This document shows, piece after piece, positions 15,431 through 25,482 of a stretch of 64,000 nucleotides of DNA (the first letter of the stretch is position 1; the number at the start of each line of letters is the position of its first letter). The DNA is from Taeniopygia guttata. Taxonomy: Eukaryota > Chordata > Aves > Passeriformes > Estrildidae. The notes beneath the pieces are model-generated. The model was not told the DNA's origin, searched no databases, and saw nothing but the letters and a program-made list of their open reading frames with translations. The DNA is taken from positions 2,748,501 through 2,812,500 of the forward strand of contig NC_133028.1 of NCBI RefSeq assembly GCF_048771995.1, in the 5' to 3' direction. The position numbers were made by a program, and so were the translations under genes.

Positions 15431-16421
15431 AACACCAATCACTTGGTTTTTAAAATTTTAAAAGTTTAATAATAATCAAATGGTTATAAAAATAATAATA
15501 CAATTAGAGAAATAAAATTTAGAGTTAGGATAATTACAAGAAAATAAAAAGTAAAGAATTACGGACGTCTGGATGCTCTCGGACACTAAGCCACAAAAAG
15601 CATGACTTGTGAACAAAGGAATTACTTTTAAAACAATACCCTTGTTGTATATTCATATATTCTTCATGGTTATGCACACATTCTATTTAAAACAAGAAAC
15701 TTTCTCTGTTGTATATCAACTGTTTCCTTTAATCCCCCAGGCGTCTTCGAGTCTGAGCAAGGCCTGAAGAAATTAGCTTCTTCTGATAAGAAAACAATAA
15801 ATTCCTTTTCTTTGGAAGATTTAGGTGTTCCTTGAAGCAATTATCTCAATCCTAAAAAAAAAAACCTCCCCCCCCAGATACACAGTCTCTATTTTAACAT
15901 TATGTTGGAACCTAAAACTATATTTAACACGCTAAGTTTTAGGTTCCAACATAATGTTAAAATAGAGACTGTGTATGTGGGGGGAGTTTTGTTTTTTTTT
16001 TAGGAATGAGATACTTGCTTCAAGGAACACCTAAATCTTCCAAAGAAAAGGAATTTATGATTCTTATCCATAATTTCTTCAGGCCTTGCTCAGACTCGAA
16101 GATGCCATAGAGATTAAAGGAAACAGTTGACATACAACAAATTTCTTGTTTTAAATAGAATGTATGCAGAATACAAAGAATATCTGAATATACAATAAGT
16201 GTACTGTTTTAAAAGTAATTCCTTTGTTCACAAGACATGCTTTTCATAATTTAGTGTCCGAGAGCATCCGTCCGTCCGTAATTCTTTACTTTTCATTGTC
16301 TTGTAATTACCTAACTCTAAACTTTATCACTTTAATTGCATTGCTATTTTTATAACAATTTTATTACTATTAAACTTTTTAAAAATTTAAAAACCGAGAG
16401 ATTGGCGTTTTCCTCACAGCT
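15419..16421. repeat. Long inverted repeat (palindrome), arms about 0.5 kb
   Basis: Left arm about 15419-15919, right arm about 15935-16421, spacer only about 15 bases (15920-15934). The arms match along their whole length with scattered differences, e.g. CCTAAAACT against AGTTTTAGG at the centre and AGCTGTGC against the closing CACAGCT at the outside. Arm content resembles an LTR in two opposite copies: a long AT-rich body, then ATTAAA-like and GATTGG-GTTTT ends. It may be two LTR copies head to head or a foldback element. Confidence 0.9.
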
Positions 16422-16489
16422 CCTGCGCAGCACACATCACCTAAATCGAGATATAGATTTTAAAAGTTGTGACATTTTTAATTCCATTT

Positions 16490-16630
16490 GAACGCGGCGC
16501 GCGCCACCCGCCGGTCGCGCGCGCCGGGGGCCGGAAGTGGCGTCAGCACCGCGCGACCGGAAGCGGCGGCGTGAGGAGGAGGAGGAGGAAGGAGGAGGAA
16601 GGAGGAGGAGGCGGCGGCGGAGCGGCCGCG
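16490..16630 (+). promoter_or_regulatory. CpG-rich promoter and leader exon of FASTKD5/UBOX5
   Basis: Abrupt CpG-rich block between AT-rich LTR fossils and an intron. It holds two ETS/GABPA-type sites, CCGGAAGTG at 16531-16539 and ACCGGAAGC at 16556-16564, and a TGGCGTCA CRE-like site between them. A (GGA)n and (GGC)n leader ends at a strong donor, GCCGCG|GTGAGT, at 16630/16631. Human FASTKD5 and UBOX5 share their first exon, and the two downstream acceptors here fit the same plan. TATA-less, as expected for housekeeping genes. Confidence 0.75.
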
Positions 16631-17084
16631 GTGAGTCCCGGCCCCTTCCCCTGCCCCTTCTCATCCCTTTTCCGCGTCCTTTTCCATGCTCCCCGTCCGC
16701 TGTCCCCTGCCCAAGCCGCCCCTTCAGCCGGCGGGGCCTTGCCGTGGGTTGCATCGCATCAATACGTGAATGTATCTCTGTGTGTGGGGGGGTTGTGTTT
16801 GTGTTGTGTGGCTGTAGCTGCTTCCAGCCCTGCCCCGGGAGAAGGGAATTGCACGGAAATGCTTCAGGGTTGGAGTCCCTCTGCTCCGGAGCCAGGCTGG
16901 GACAGCTGGGGGTGCTCACCTGGAGAAAAGAAGGGTCCAAGAAAAGCTCAGAGCCCCTTGCAGGGCCTGAAGGGGTTCCAGGAGAGCTGGGGAGGGACTG
17001 GGGACAAGGGATGGAGGGACAGGACACAGGGAATGGCTCCCACTGCCACAGGGCAGGGATGGATGGGATACTGGGAAGGAATGG

Positions 17085-17305
17085 ATGGGAGATTGGGCAG
17101 GAATTGTTCCCTGTGAGGGTGGGAGGCCCTGGAATGGATTTCCCAGAGAAGCTGTGGCTGCCCCTGGATCGCTGGAAGTGCCCAAGGCCAGGTTGGACAG
17201 GGCTTGGAGCAACCTGGGATAGTGGGAAGTGTCCCTGGCCATGGCAGGGGGGTGGAATGAGATGATCTTTAAATCCCTTCCCACCCAAACCATTCTGTGA
17301 TCTCA
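17085..17305 (+). mobile_element. CR1 LINE 3'-end copy
   Basis: Typical CR1 tail: TTCCCTGTGAGGGTGGGAGG, then AGAAGCTGTGGCTGCCCCTG, GGTTGGACAGGGCTTGGAG and CCAAACCATTCTGTGAT at the 3' end. 5'-truncated. Confidence 0.9.
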
Positions 17306-17469
17306 GAAAATAAAGAAAAAGCCTTTTCCAGCTGTGACAGTGAAACTGAGGTGAGCAGCTCCTCAAAGGGCATTCCCAGCCTGCTGGGCACAGCTCCAGA
17401 ATTCCCTGGCTCCTTGGAGCTGCTGGAGGAAGGGAAAATTCTGGAGAGACCTGCCCAGAGGTGGGAGGG

Positions 17470-18030
17470 AGTTGGGATGTGAAGTGGGAAAGGGGAAGGG
17501 AAAAGGAAGGGAAAAGGAAGGGGAAGGGGAAGGGGAAGGGGAAGGAAAGGAAAGGAAAGGAAAGGAAAGGAAAGGAAAGGAAAGGAAAGGAAAGGAAAGG
17601 AAAGGAAAGGAAAGGAAAGGAAAGGAAAGGAAAGGAAAGGAAAGGAAAGGAAAGGAAAGGAAAAATGAAAGGGGGAAGGAAAGGGGGAAGGAAAGGGGGA
17701 AGGGAAGGAAAAAAGGGACAGGAAAAAGGAAAAAAGGGAAGGAAAGGGGAAGGAAAAAGGGGAAAGGGAAAAGGGGAAAGGGAAGAAAAAAGGAAAGGGG
17801 AAAGGGAAGGAGAAAGGGGAAAGGGAAGAAAAAAAGAAAGGGGAAAGGGAAGGAAAAAGGGGAAAGGGAAGGGAAAAGGAAATGAGAAATGGAAGGAAAA
17901 AGGAAAGAAAAAAGGGTAAAGGGAAGGGAAAAGGAAAGGGGAAAGGGAAGGAAAAAGGAAAGGAAAAAGGGGAAAGGGAAGAAAAAAGGAAAGGGGAAAG
18001 GGAAGGAAAAAGGGGAAAGGGAAGGAAAAA
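17470..18030 (+). repeat. Polypurine GGAAA-type simple repeat
   Basis: About 560 bases almost free of pyrimidines on the plus strand. The core (about 17540-17660) is uninterrupted GGAAA; the flanks are GGGAAAGG variants. Long Lys/Gly/Glu-rich open frames on this strand and Phe/Pro/Ser/Leu ones on the other are products of the repeat. Confidence 0.97.
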
Positions 18031-18750
18031 ATCGATTGCTCAAGGCGAAAAGAGGCAAATCCAGGAAAGGTGTGGGTGAAGCTGGAAGAGAAATGGGCTG
18101 GAAACTGGAAAGATCACAAAGATTTGGGTCGGGGTGGATGAAAAGATGGACAAATCACTTGGAGCAGCCCCGTTGCCCTCGAGGGTGCTTGGAACTGTCT
18201 TGTCCCATCCCAGCCTCGCTCAGCTGTGTGTGGTCTTGTCTTTTTGGCTGGATTTGGAGCAAAGGAGGAGAGAAGCAATCTCTCCAGTGCCTGGATTCCC
18301 AAATGTGTCACAGCTCCACAGTCAATCCCTGGAGGATATTCTTAGCAGCACGCGCCTTCGGAGCCTTCACCAGGCCTTTGATTCCCTGACTGAGAAATGG
18401 GGCTGTTGTTGCTGGGAGGGGCTCTGGGAGCAGCAGGACTGCATTTCCTGGGGGGGATCACCTTTCCCAGCAGGGAGGAGTTGGTTTGTATAAATTACCT
18501 GGGTTTTGTTAGCAGAAAAATAGATGAAGACACTCAAAAGTCGTGTCGGACAAGGAAATCTCTGGAAAAGGCTCGCCTGAGTAAACCTGTTCTTGTTCAA
18601 GATGATTTTTGGAGCTTGATCCAGCCCCTCTAATGGTCCAAGCTCTGTGAGGTGCTGGGGGAGGAGATGTTAGAGGGGATTTCTCCTTCCCCCAGGCAGG
18701 TGCAGTCTGAGCCTTTCCCCTGTCTCCAGCATCTGTCACCTGCAGGAATG

Positions 18751-18831
18751 ATCACTTTATCAGACATTCCTGATCTTTTATCAGACATTCATGTCTGATA
18801 AAAGGAGTGATTCTTTTATCAGACATTCTCC
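18751..18831. repeat. Short TTTATCAGACATT repeats with a perfect hairpin
   Basis: TTTATCAGACATTC occurs three times in direct orientation. An inverted copy makes a 13-bp perfect stem, TTTTATCAGACAT at 18777-18789 with ATGTCTGATAAAA at 18792-18804. Confidence 0.85.
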
Positions 18832-19334
18832 TGAACAGGAAATCCAGCACTTGGCTCAGGTTTTCCTGTCCAGCTTCTGAGGAGGCTTTTCCATTCCCTG
18901 CTCCTCAGACAGGCAGGAAGGGGCAGAGTCTCTCCTGCCTGGCACAATTTGACTTCTTGTGCTGGGATGGAGCAGCCTGGGGTCTGTGGGACAGAGCCTG
19001 ATCTGCTCCTGGGGCTGCCTCAAGGTGCCCAGTGGGCTGTTGAGCAGCTCTCAATATTTACAAATCATCCTAAAAACACAGTGGCCTCTCTTGTACCCTC
19101 CTCCTTGCACGGCTCTCCCCACAAATCCACATTTCAGTTTGCCTTTCCTTTCCCCCGACCCCTCCAGAGCTTCTTGGTCCCCAGCCCAGTTGGTTTTTTC
19201 ACCTCTCAGCTGAGGTGGTTTCTGCTCCAGCAGCTTCTCCTCCCTCTTGGCTGCTGTTTGCTGCCTCCAAGCTCTGCCCACGGAGCAGAGGATGCAAGGT
19301 GTCCTCATCTGCCTCAGTGGCACAGGATGCCCAG

Positions 19335-19440
19335 AGGAGCAGTGGATGTCCCATCCCTGGAAGTGTCCAAGGCCAGGGTGAGCAGGGCTTAGAGCAAACT
19401 GGGATAGTGGAAAATGTCCCTGGATCATGGGGGATGTGGC
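19335..19440 (+). mobile_element. CR1 LINE fragment
   Basis: Diverged CR1 tail segment: CCATCCCTGGAAGTGTCCAA, then GAGCAAACTGGGATAGTGG and AATGTCCCTGGATCATGG. Confidence 0.75.
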
Positions 19441-19499
19441 AATTCTTACACACCAAAAAAAAAAACAGTTTATGCTCAACCAGAGCCCCCATCCCACTG

Positions 19500-19653
19500 T
19501 GCTGCTCACACACCCCAAACCCACCTCTTCTACCCCAAAGTGCCCATTTTGCTGCTCACACACCCCAAACCCACCTGTTCTACCCCAAAGTGCCCATTTT
19601 GCTGCTCACACACCCCAAACCCACCTCTCCTGCCCCAAAGTGCCCATTTTGCT
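19500..19653 (+). repeat. 50-bp tandem repeat, three copies
   Basis: Three near-identical 50-bp units beginning GCTGCTCACACACCCCAAAC and ending CAAAGTGCCCATTTT. The open frames over it are repeat artefacts. Confidence 0.93.
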
Positions 19654-20830
19654 GCTGCAAAACTGAGTTTGCCTGCACTGGTCCCACATCTTGCTCCATC
19701 CCTGATCAGGAAGCTGTGGATCCAAGCAGAGCTCCCAGAGGTGTCCCTAAGGATTTATTTCCCTGTGTGGGGAGCAAAAAGTGTGTTGCAGTGGCAGCAT
19801 CTCTGCCAGGCTTCGGCTTTCCTGATTGCCCAACTCCCTGTGGTGCAGAGGGGTTTTAAGGAAGTGGATAACACCTGTGTGATGGATATTTGGGTGGGTT
19901 AAGGATTTGAAATCTGACACCTGGTGCTTTATTATTTTTTTTTTTAAATCAGCATCTGAATCATGGTAAACAGGGCTGCTTTGGCAGGCAGTGCAGGCTG
20001 GCAGCACCCAGCTGGACTCCTACGGATTTCTCATCCTCACCCTCCGAGCTGTAGCTGCTTCAGGCAGGAGTTAGGAAGGCACCAGCCATTTTTAAGCCTC
20101 CTGTACCCTAAAACTCTGGGAAATGCTCTCAAATATGAAGCTTAAAACTCTGTTCCCCCTGGTTCTCAGCCTGGGATGTAGCATCACGTTATGATTTGTG
20201 TTACTTCTCCCCTGCTCTTCCCCCACATTTCTTCATTCCTCCGTCTGCAGGCTCTGGGCCAGTTTTCACTCTCTGCACTGGTTCTGTGGAGACTTTGCTC
20301 CACATCCTGTCTCCAGGTGCAAAGGGCAGTGTGGCACTCTGGATATTTGGACAACTTCTCAGGTGGTGGTCAGTGATTCAGACCACAATGACCAAAGCAG
20401 CAGAATGCTCTGTCTGAACACATAAAGCCTCTTGAAGCTGCAGCTCTTCTGCAAAAACACGTTTTCATTGTTCAGAATGAAAGAAAAGCAGCTCGGGTCT
20501 CTTAAAAACGAAAAAACAATTATTTTTTTTTCTTAACTCTCCTAGTCTGTGCCAGGAATCTTGTGTCTGCTGAGTAGCAGGCCATGCCTGGCTGCCTTCT
20601 ACTCCAAGCCCAGGTCACCTGGGTGCTCATCCTGAGCTGCCTTTGCATGAGGTGACATTCCATAGTGGCTTTGCAGGGACCCAGCTGCCCTGGCCAGGGG
20701 AGGCACCGGCACCACCTCCCTTTGGGTAGCTGAAGGATTGATTAAAACTGTGAGGTGGAGGCCGCTGACTCTCCGTCTGCCCTTTTTTCAGTACCTGGAA
20801 GCAGTTCTGAGCCCCACTAAGTTGAGACCC

Positions 20831-23230
20831 ATGGCTACGGTGCTAATGTGCCGAAGATTGCCCAGGCTGGGCAGGGTGACAGCGTTCTCCACCACAGCCA
20901 AGCGCAAGGCCGAGCGTGGGAGCAGCAAAAGCAAGAAGGAAAAGCCAGATAAGCCAGGAGCAGCCAAGACTGGGAGCCAGTCAGGGGCTACAATCCAGCT
21001 GCTGAAGCCACAGGACTACAGAGTGTGGTACAATCCAGCTGCCTATGCCAAAGGCTCCCAGCAGCACGCGGATAGGGACAGCAGCCAGGCCCTCGGTGAC
21101 ACGTTCACCAGCCCTGGCACTGCACAGGCTCTGCAGACATTCCCCACTGCCTCTTCCCAAGCTTTGGCACCTGTCAGGAATGCCATGCCCAAGCCCAAGC
21201 CCAAATCCAGCCCGCTCCTGGAGGAAACCGTCCTGGCCACGCCGTACAAGGAGGAAGCAGAGAAGGAAAACCGGGAACTGCACAACTCCAAGGAGGACCC
21301 CCGCGTGTTCCAGAAGGGGAGGCCTGAGTACAGAGCTCTCACCTGTGACAGTGCTGAGCCAGCACAGCCCCTCCCTGCAGAGGAAGGGGACTCGATTTTA
21401 CAGAGTGTGGCGGGGTGTGAGGGCAGCCCGGGAATTCTCACGGATTATTTCCTCAAGCTGAGCCGTGTGTCAGCGGAGCGCCGCGCGGCGCTGCTGTCCG
21501 ATCCCAGGTTCAGTGCCCTGTGTCACCGTGCTGTCACGGCCATCAGGCTGCTCAGCACCCCAGATCTCATCCAGATTTTAAAGGCTTGTGTCCCTTTGGC
21601 CGTGCCAGCCTCCCACCCCCTGCTCAACGCGTGCGAGGCCGAGTTCTGCCGGCGGGCGTGGGACATGGGCCTGGAGCAGCTGCTGCTGGTGGCGGATTGC
21701 TGGCGCTGCCTGGACCGCAGCGTGCCCTCCTACCTGGGCATTCTGTTCAGCTATGCCAACCTGCACTGGAAGGACCTCACCTTGCCCCAGTTTGTGCAGC
21801 TCCTTTACATCATCGGGGAAGGACGGAGGTCGCCCGCGGACTTGGCGCAGAAGGTGGAGAGCACGATCCTAAAGCACTTGGACGCCTTCACCTTGGAGGA
21901 GCTGGGTGCCATCTGCTTGGGGCTCTTCAAGTCCCTCAGTGGGATTTCTGAGCACGTCATGAGGAGGATTGCAGACAGGGTGTCCCTGCAGATGGAGGAC
22001 ATGAGCACCTACGCCTTGGTGAACGTGCTCAAGATGCTGCGCTACACCCGCATGGACCACCTGCCCCTCATGAGGGAGCTCGGGAGGGTGATTCCTGCTC
22101 GGATTCCTGCAACAAACATCCAGGGCATCATGCACATCACTCTTACCTATTCAGCCCTGCACTTCTTTGACGAGGATGTCTTGGCTGCTGTAGCCACCTC
22201 GTTGCCTTCCAAGGTGTCCTACTGCCGGAGTAAGGATGCTGCCAAATTCCTGTGGTCGTTTGGGTGCCTGGACTATGAACCTCCCAACGAGGAGGAGTTT
22301 TACTCCAGCTTGATAAAGCAATTGCATGCAAAACTCCATGAGTTTAGCAAGTTTCCAGAGCATCTCCTTACTGCTCTGCTTGGCCTGGCATTTGTCAAAC
22401 GCTTCCCAGAGGAGCTGGTAGACTTTGCTTTGAGGAAGGAGTTTGTCCAGAAAACCAGAGGTAGCAAATATGAGCTCAACAAGGACCTGTTCACCCTTGG
22501 TAAGAGCGTGGAAATCGAGTGCCCGACCTACCAAGGCAGCCGCCTCACCCCTCAGCTTTGTCAGGAGTTCACTGAGATGGCCTCAGGCTTTGCAGAGCGG
22601 GAAATCTACGTCAGGCCTGAAATTGTGGAAGCCACATCCCTCCTGGAGAGCATGTTGGGAGGCCCTGAGTATGTGAAGAACCACATGATCCTGCCCCACA
22701 CCAGGTCCAGCGACCTGGAGGTGCGTTTGGCCGCGGATGGACATCCCGTCCCTTTCAACTTCAAGAATCCTGTGACAGCCAGGAAGCTGAAAGACATGGG
22801 AATTAGTCTGACAGATGATTTAATGTCTCAGCTCATACAGGGCAGAGCTGATAACCAGAGTCCCACAGAAGTGGGAAACAAAGCCAGGATTCTCAGACAG
22901 GAGAGGGGGGACACAACGGGCACACCGTGCTTGGGTGGAGCCCTTTCTGCAGGTGCCACATCACAGGCTGAGCCTAAATCAGGGCTCTGGCAGCCTGGGC
23001 AAGTGAGGCTGGCCCTGCAGGTGTCCAACAGGAACCACTTCTGCTACGGCTCCAGGCGGCTGCTGGGGCTGCACTGCCTGAAGCGGCGGCAGCTGCGGCT
23101 GCTGGGCTACGTGGTGGTGGAGATTCCCTTCTGGGAGTGGTTCCCTCTGCTCAGGCGCACGCGCTCCGAGAAGCTCAGCTACCTCCACTACAAAGTGTTC
23201 TGCCCAGCTCTGCTCACCAGGGCTGGCTAA
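20831..23230 (+). CDS. FASTKD5: FASTKD5, FAST kinase domain protein 5
   Basis: Single-exon coding region of 799 residues (human is about 764). FASTKD5 is a mitochondrial RNA-granule protein needed to process non-canonical junctions of mitochondrial precursor transcripts, such as COX1. The chosen start, MATVLMCRRLPRLGRV, lies 39 bases after a clear acceptor (CCTTTTTTCAG at 20781-20791) and gives an Arg-rich mitochondrial presequence; an in-frame upstream extension would read intron. A FAST_1-like helical repeat region runs from about residue 385 (MEDMSTYALVNVLKMLRYTR), FAST_2 from about 500 (FPEHLLTALLGLAFVKRFPE). A C-terminal RAP domain lies at about 725-795 (GYVVVEIPFWEW...YLHYKVF). Despite the name, no kinase fold is expected. 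The leader exon near 16.6 kb is probably shared with UBOX5. Confidence 0.95.
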   Translation: MATVLMCRRLPRLGRVTAFSTTAKRKAERGSSKSKKEKPDKPGAAKTGSQSGATIQLLKPQDYRVWYNPAAYAKGSQQHADRDSSQALGDTFTSPGTAQALQTFPTASSQALAPVRNAMPKPKPKSSPLLEETVLATPYKEEAEKENRELHNSKEDPRVFQKGRPEYRALTCDSAEPAQPLPAEEGDSILQSVAGCEGSPGILTDYFLKLSRVSAERRAALLSDPRFSALCHRAVTAIRLLSTPDLIQILKACVPLAVPASHPLLNACEAEFCRRAWDMGLEQLLLVADCWRCLDRSVPSYLGILFSYANLHWKDLTLPQFVQLLYIIGEGRRSPADLAQKVESTILKHLDAFTLEELGAICLGLFKSLSGISEHVMRRIADRVSLQMEDMSTYALVNVLKMLRYTRMDHLPLMRELGRVIPARIPATNIQGIMHITLTYSALHFFDEDVLAAVATSLPSKVSYCRSKDAAKFLWSFGCLDYEPPNEEEFYSSLIKQLHAKLHEFSKFPEHLLTALLGLAFVKRFPEELVDFALRKEFVQKTRGSKYELNKDLFTLGKSVEIECPTYQGSRLTPQLCQEFTEMASGFAEREIYVRPEIVEATSLLESMLGGPEYVKNHMILPHTRSSDLEVRLAADGHPVPFNFKNPVTARKLKDMGISLTDDLMSQLIQGRADNQSPTEVGNKARILRQERGDTTGTPCLGGALSAGATSQAEPKSGLWQPGQVRLALQVSNRNHFCYGSRRLLGLHCLKRRQLRLLGYVVVEIPFWEWFPLLRRTRSEKLSYLHYKVFCPALLTRAG

Positions 23231-23380
23231 TGGGGGCAAGGGCTTCTCCAGAGCCTCCCCAGTGCATCTCCGTGGCTGGGCACTGCTAAAACGGGCTCTG
23301 TGTGGCCATTTCTGCTCTGGTGACATCTGTACTTCCCTTGCTCTTCTTTTGTACCTGGATCCTCCAATGCTTCCACCATA

Positions 23381-23386
23381 AATAAA
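23381..23386 (+). other. FASTKD5 poly(A) signal
   Basis: AATAAA about 150 bases after the FASTKD5 stop, in the context CCATAAATAAAACC. It implies a short 3' UTR and lets UBOX5 transcripts continue only by splicing past this exon. Confidence 0.8.
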
Positions 23387-23399
23387 ACCTCCTAATGAT

Positions 23400-25474
23400 T
23401 CATTTTTCACTGTGAGTCCATCTTTATCCACCCTAAATGAGAGTGGTTGGGTTTGGCAGAGGATATTTAGTCATGAGGCTGCGCTGGGTGCCAGGAACAC
23501 ACACACATCTGTTTCCTCGTGTTTTCATCCCCATGGGGCTGGGACTGAGGGCACAGCCTGGGTTTCTCCTTTAGGATGGAACCTGGATACTGAGTGGGAC
23601 TGAGGGTTAGGGTGCTCTGACCTCGGGACATTTATTTTGTGCTCCAGGGACTTTATTTGGTGCCCACCATGCACATTCCTTATGGCAGCAGCTCCATACT
23701 CCCACACAGCACACCAGGAAGGGTTGTGGTGACAAACTCCAGACAGTCTGGTTTGAAATTCCTTGTCCAAAACCACTGAGGATTTTTTTCAGGTCTGTGT
23801 TTCACTGCTTCAGTCCACAGATCTTTGTTCACCTTATGGAAGGCATACACTGAAGAGAGAGGGAAAAAAAAAAAAACCCAGCCATGGGTAAAAGCAACTC
23901 AGTGACTCAACTTTAGCCATGAGATTTGTAGCAGAGTCTTTCAACAGAAGGGAGTGCAGTGACTTGGAAATGCAGAATAATCCGTTTTCTTACTGAGATA
24001 TTGAGACTGGAAAAATAAACCTGAGTCTCTCAGGTTCACAAACAGGAGAAATACCCATACAGAGCCCCTCATGTTGCAGAAGTCTTCAGCCCAGGAAAGA
24101 GAGGAGAGATAGAACAGGGGAGAATCTTGAGTTTTCCCAAGGAAGGGAGCAAGGAGAGTTGGTTTGCCACTTTTCATAGCACCAGTGCTGAGGGCCAAGT
24201 GAATTTACCACTTTTGGTTCAAAATGTGGCAAAAAGAGCAGTTTTGAGGCACAGCCTGTAGCTGAACTGTCAGTCTCCTACAAGAAGCGAGTGCCAAAAG
24301 TCAGACCAGTTTAAACAGTTCCCCACTGGCAGCCCAGTTCTGGAAACCTCTCAGACTCAGAAAGCCACGAAAGCAGTGTTGGAGGAGAGTTGGTGTGTGC
24401 TTGTCCTGCTGCTTGAGGAGCAGGAATTGCTCCTGATGGCTGCCAGACCAAATTTTGGGACAGAAGTGCTGCTCACCTGGCTGTTCCTCTTGTAAAGTTC
24501 ACACCTGCTTCATTTTCAAGGCATTGTAACCAAGCTCTGCTCTCTGCAGGTGTGAATTCCAGGTTGGGCTGGGTTTGATCCGTGGGATTTGTGCCTTGAA
24601 TTCCACCTTTCTCCTTGCAGATGCAGCACAGGGAGCTCATTAACTCTGCCTTTCCAATGTGCCCCAGGAAGGCAAATTTCATTTGGTCTGAACCAACAGA
24701 TCAGTGGAAATTCATTAAAGAGCTGCTTGTTGTTGGAGGAGGCAGCGAGTCTCTGATTTGCAAGGTTGCCCAGGGCAGTGACATTTTTAAACTGGGGTTA
24801 ACATGAGGTTAAAGCTCTCACCTCACAGATAATTTCATTCTTAAAAGGGATCTGAGACAGCCAATTCCAGTCACTTTTTTTTTTCCTTTTCAATGGGAAA
24901 GATGGTGTGTTCAGTTGAGTTTCTTTAATGAATGCTGGCAGAAGAATTTGGTGTTCAGATCCCAGACATCTCCCTCAGAGCTCTTCCATGCCCTCTGCTC
25001 CCTTGGAGTTATTTAACAGCAATTATTAATATTTTTGGTTAATCTTCATTCTCTGTGACAGCCTTCTGTGCTGTGCTGGTGTTTTTCTACACCTACAGAA
25101 CTCCTGCATCTTTGATAAACCTTCAGATCTAGTTGCTGCTCTGTTCATAGGTGGTTTTAGTTAAAATAGCTGTTTTCTTTCTGCTTTTTCTCCACAGGCT
25201 CACTAATTAATATTAATGTAGGTTTTTTTTTTCTCCTAATCTCATCTGTCTACCACATTCATTTGGGTTTCATCTCTCCACCACATTCATTTGGTTTTAT
25301 ATTGGCTTCACCTTCTGGACTCAGATCTGAGCTGCATTTTAGGAAATCCCAAGCCTGTAACTCACCCAAAACACGAGTTCCTTTCACTGCTCATGGATAT
25401 TCACTTCCTTTATTTTTAATTTTTTTTTTTTTCCCCAAGCTGACTCTGATGCTCAGCAAGTGAGCTCTCTCCAG
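23400..25474 (+). other. UBOX5 intron beyond FASTKD5
   Basis: Single-copy, moderately AT-rich sequence between the FASTKD5 terminator and the first UBOX5 coding exon. I see no repeat family, RNA gene or coding exon in it. Confidence 0.65.
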
Positions 25475-25482
25475 CTGCCAAG

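Larger units (their letters stand above)
16631..20791 (+). other. First intron of the FASTKD5/UBOX5 unit
   Basis: Non-coding stretch between the leader donor and the FASTKD5 acceptor. It holds CR1 fragments, a long GGAAA-type purine tract and a 50-bp triplet repeat, listed separately. The remainder shows no gene. Confidence 0.7.

Noticed and set aside
17363-18058. Phe/Pro/Leu/Ser-rich minus frame and Lys/Gly/Glu-rich plus frames
   Set aside because: Translation of the GGAAA-type simple repeat.
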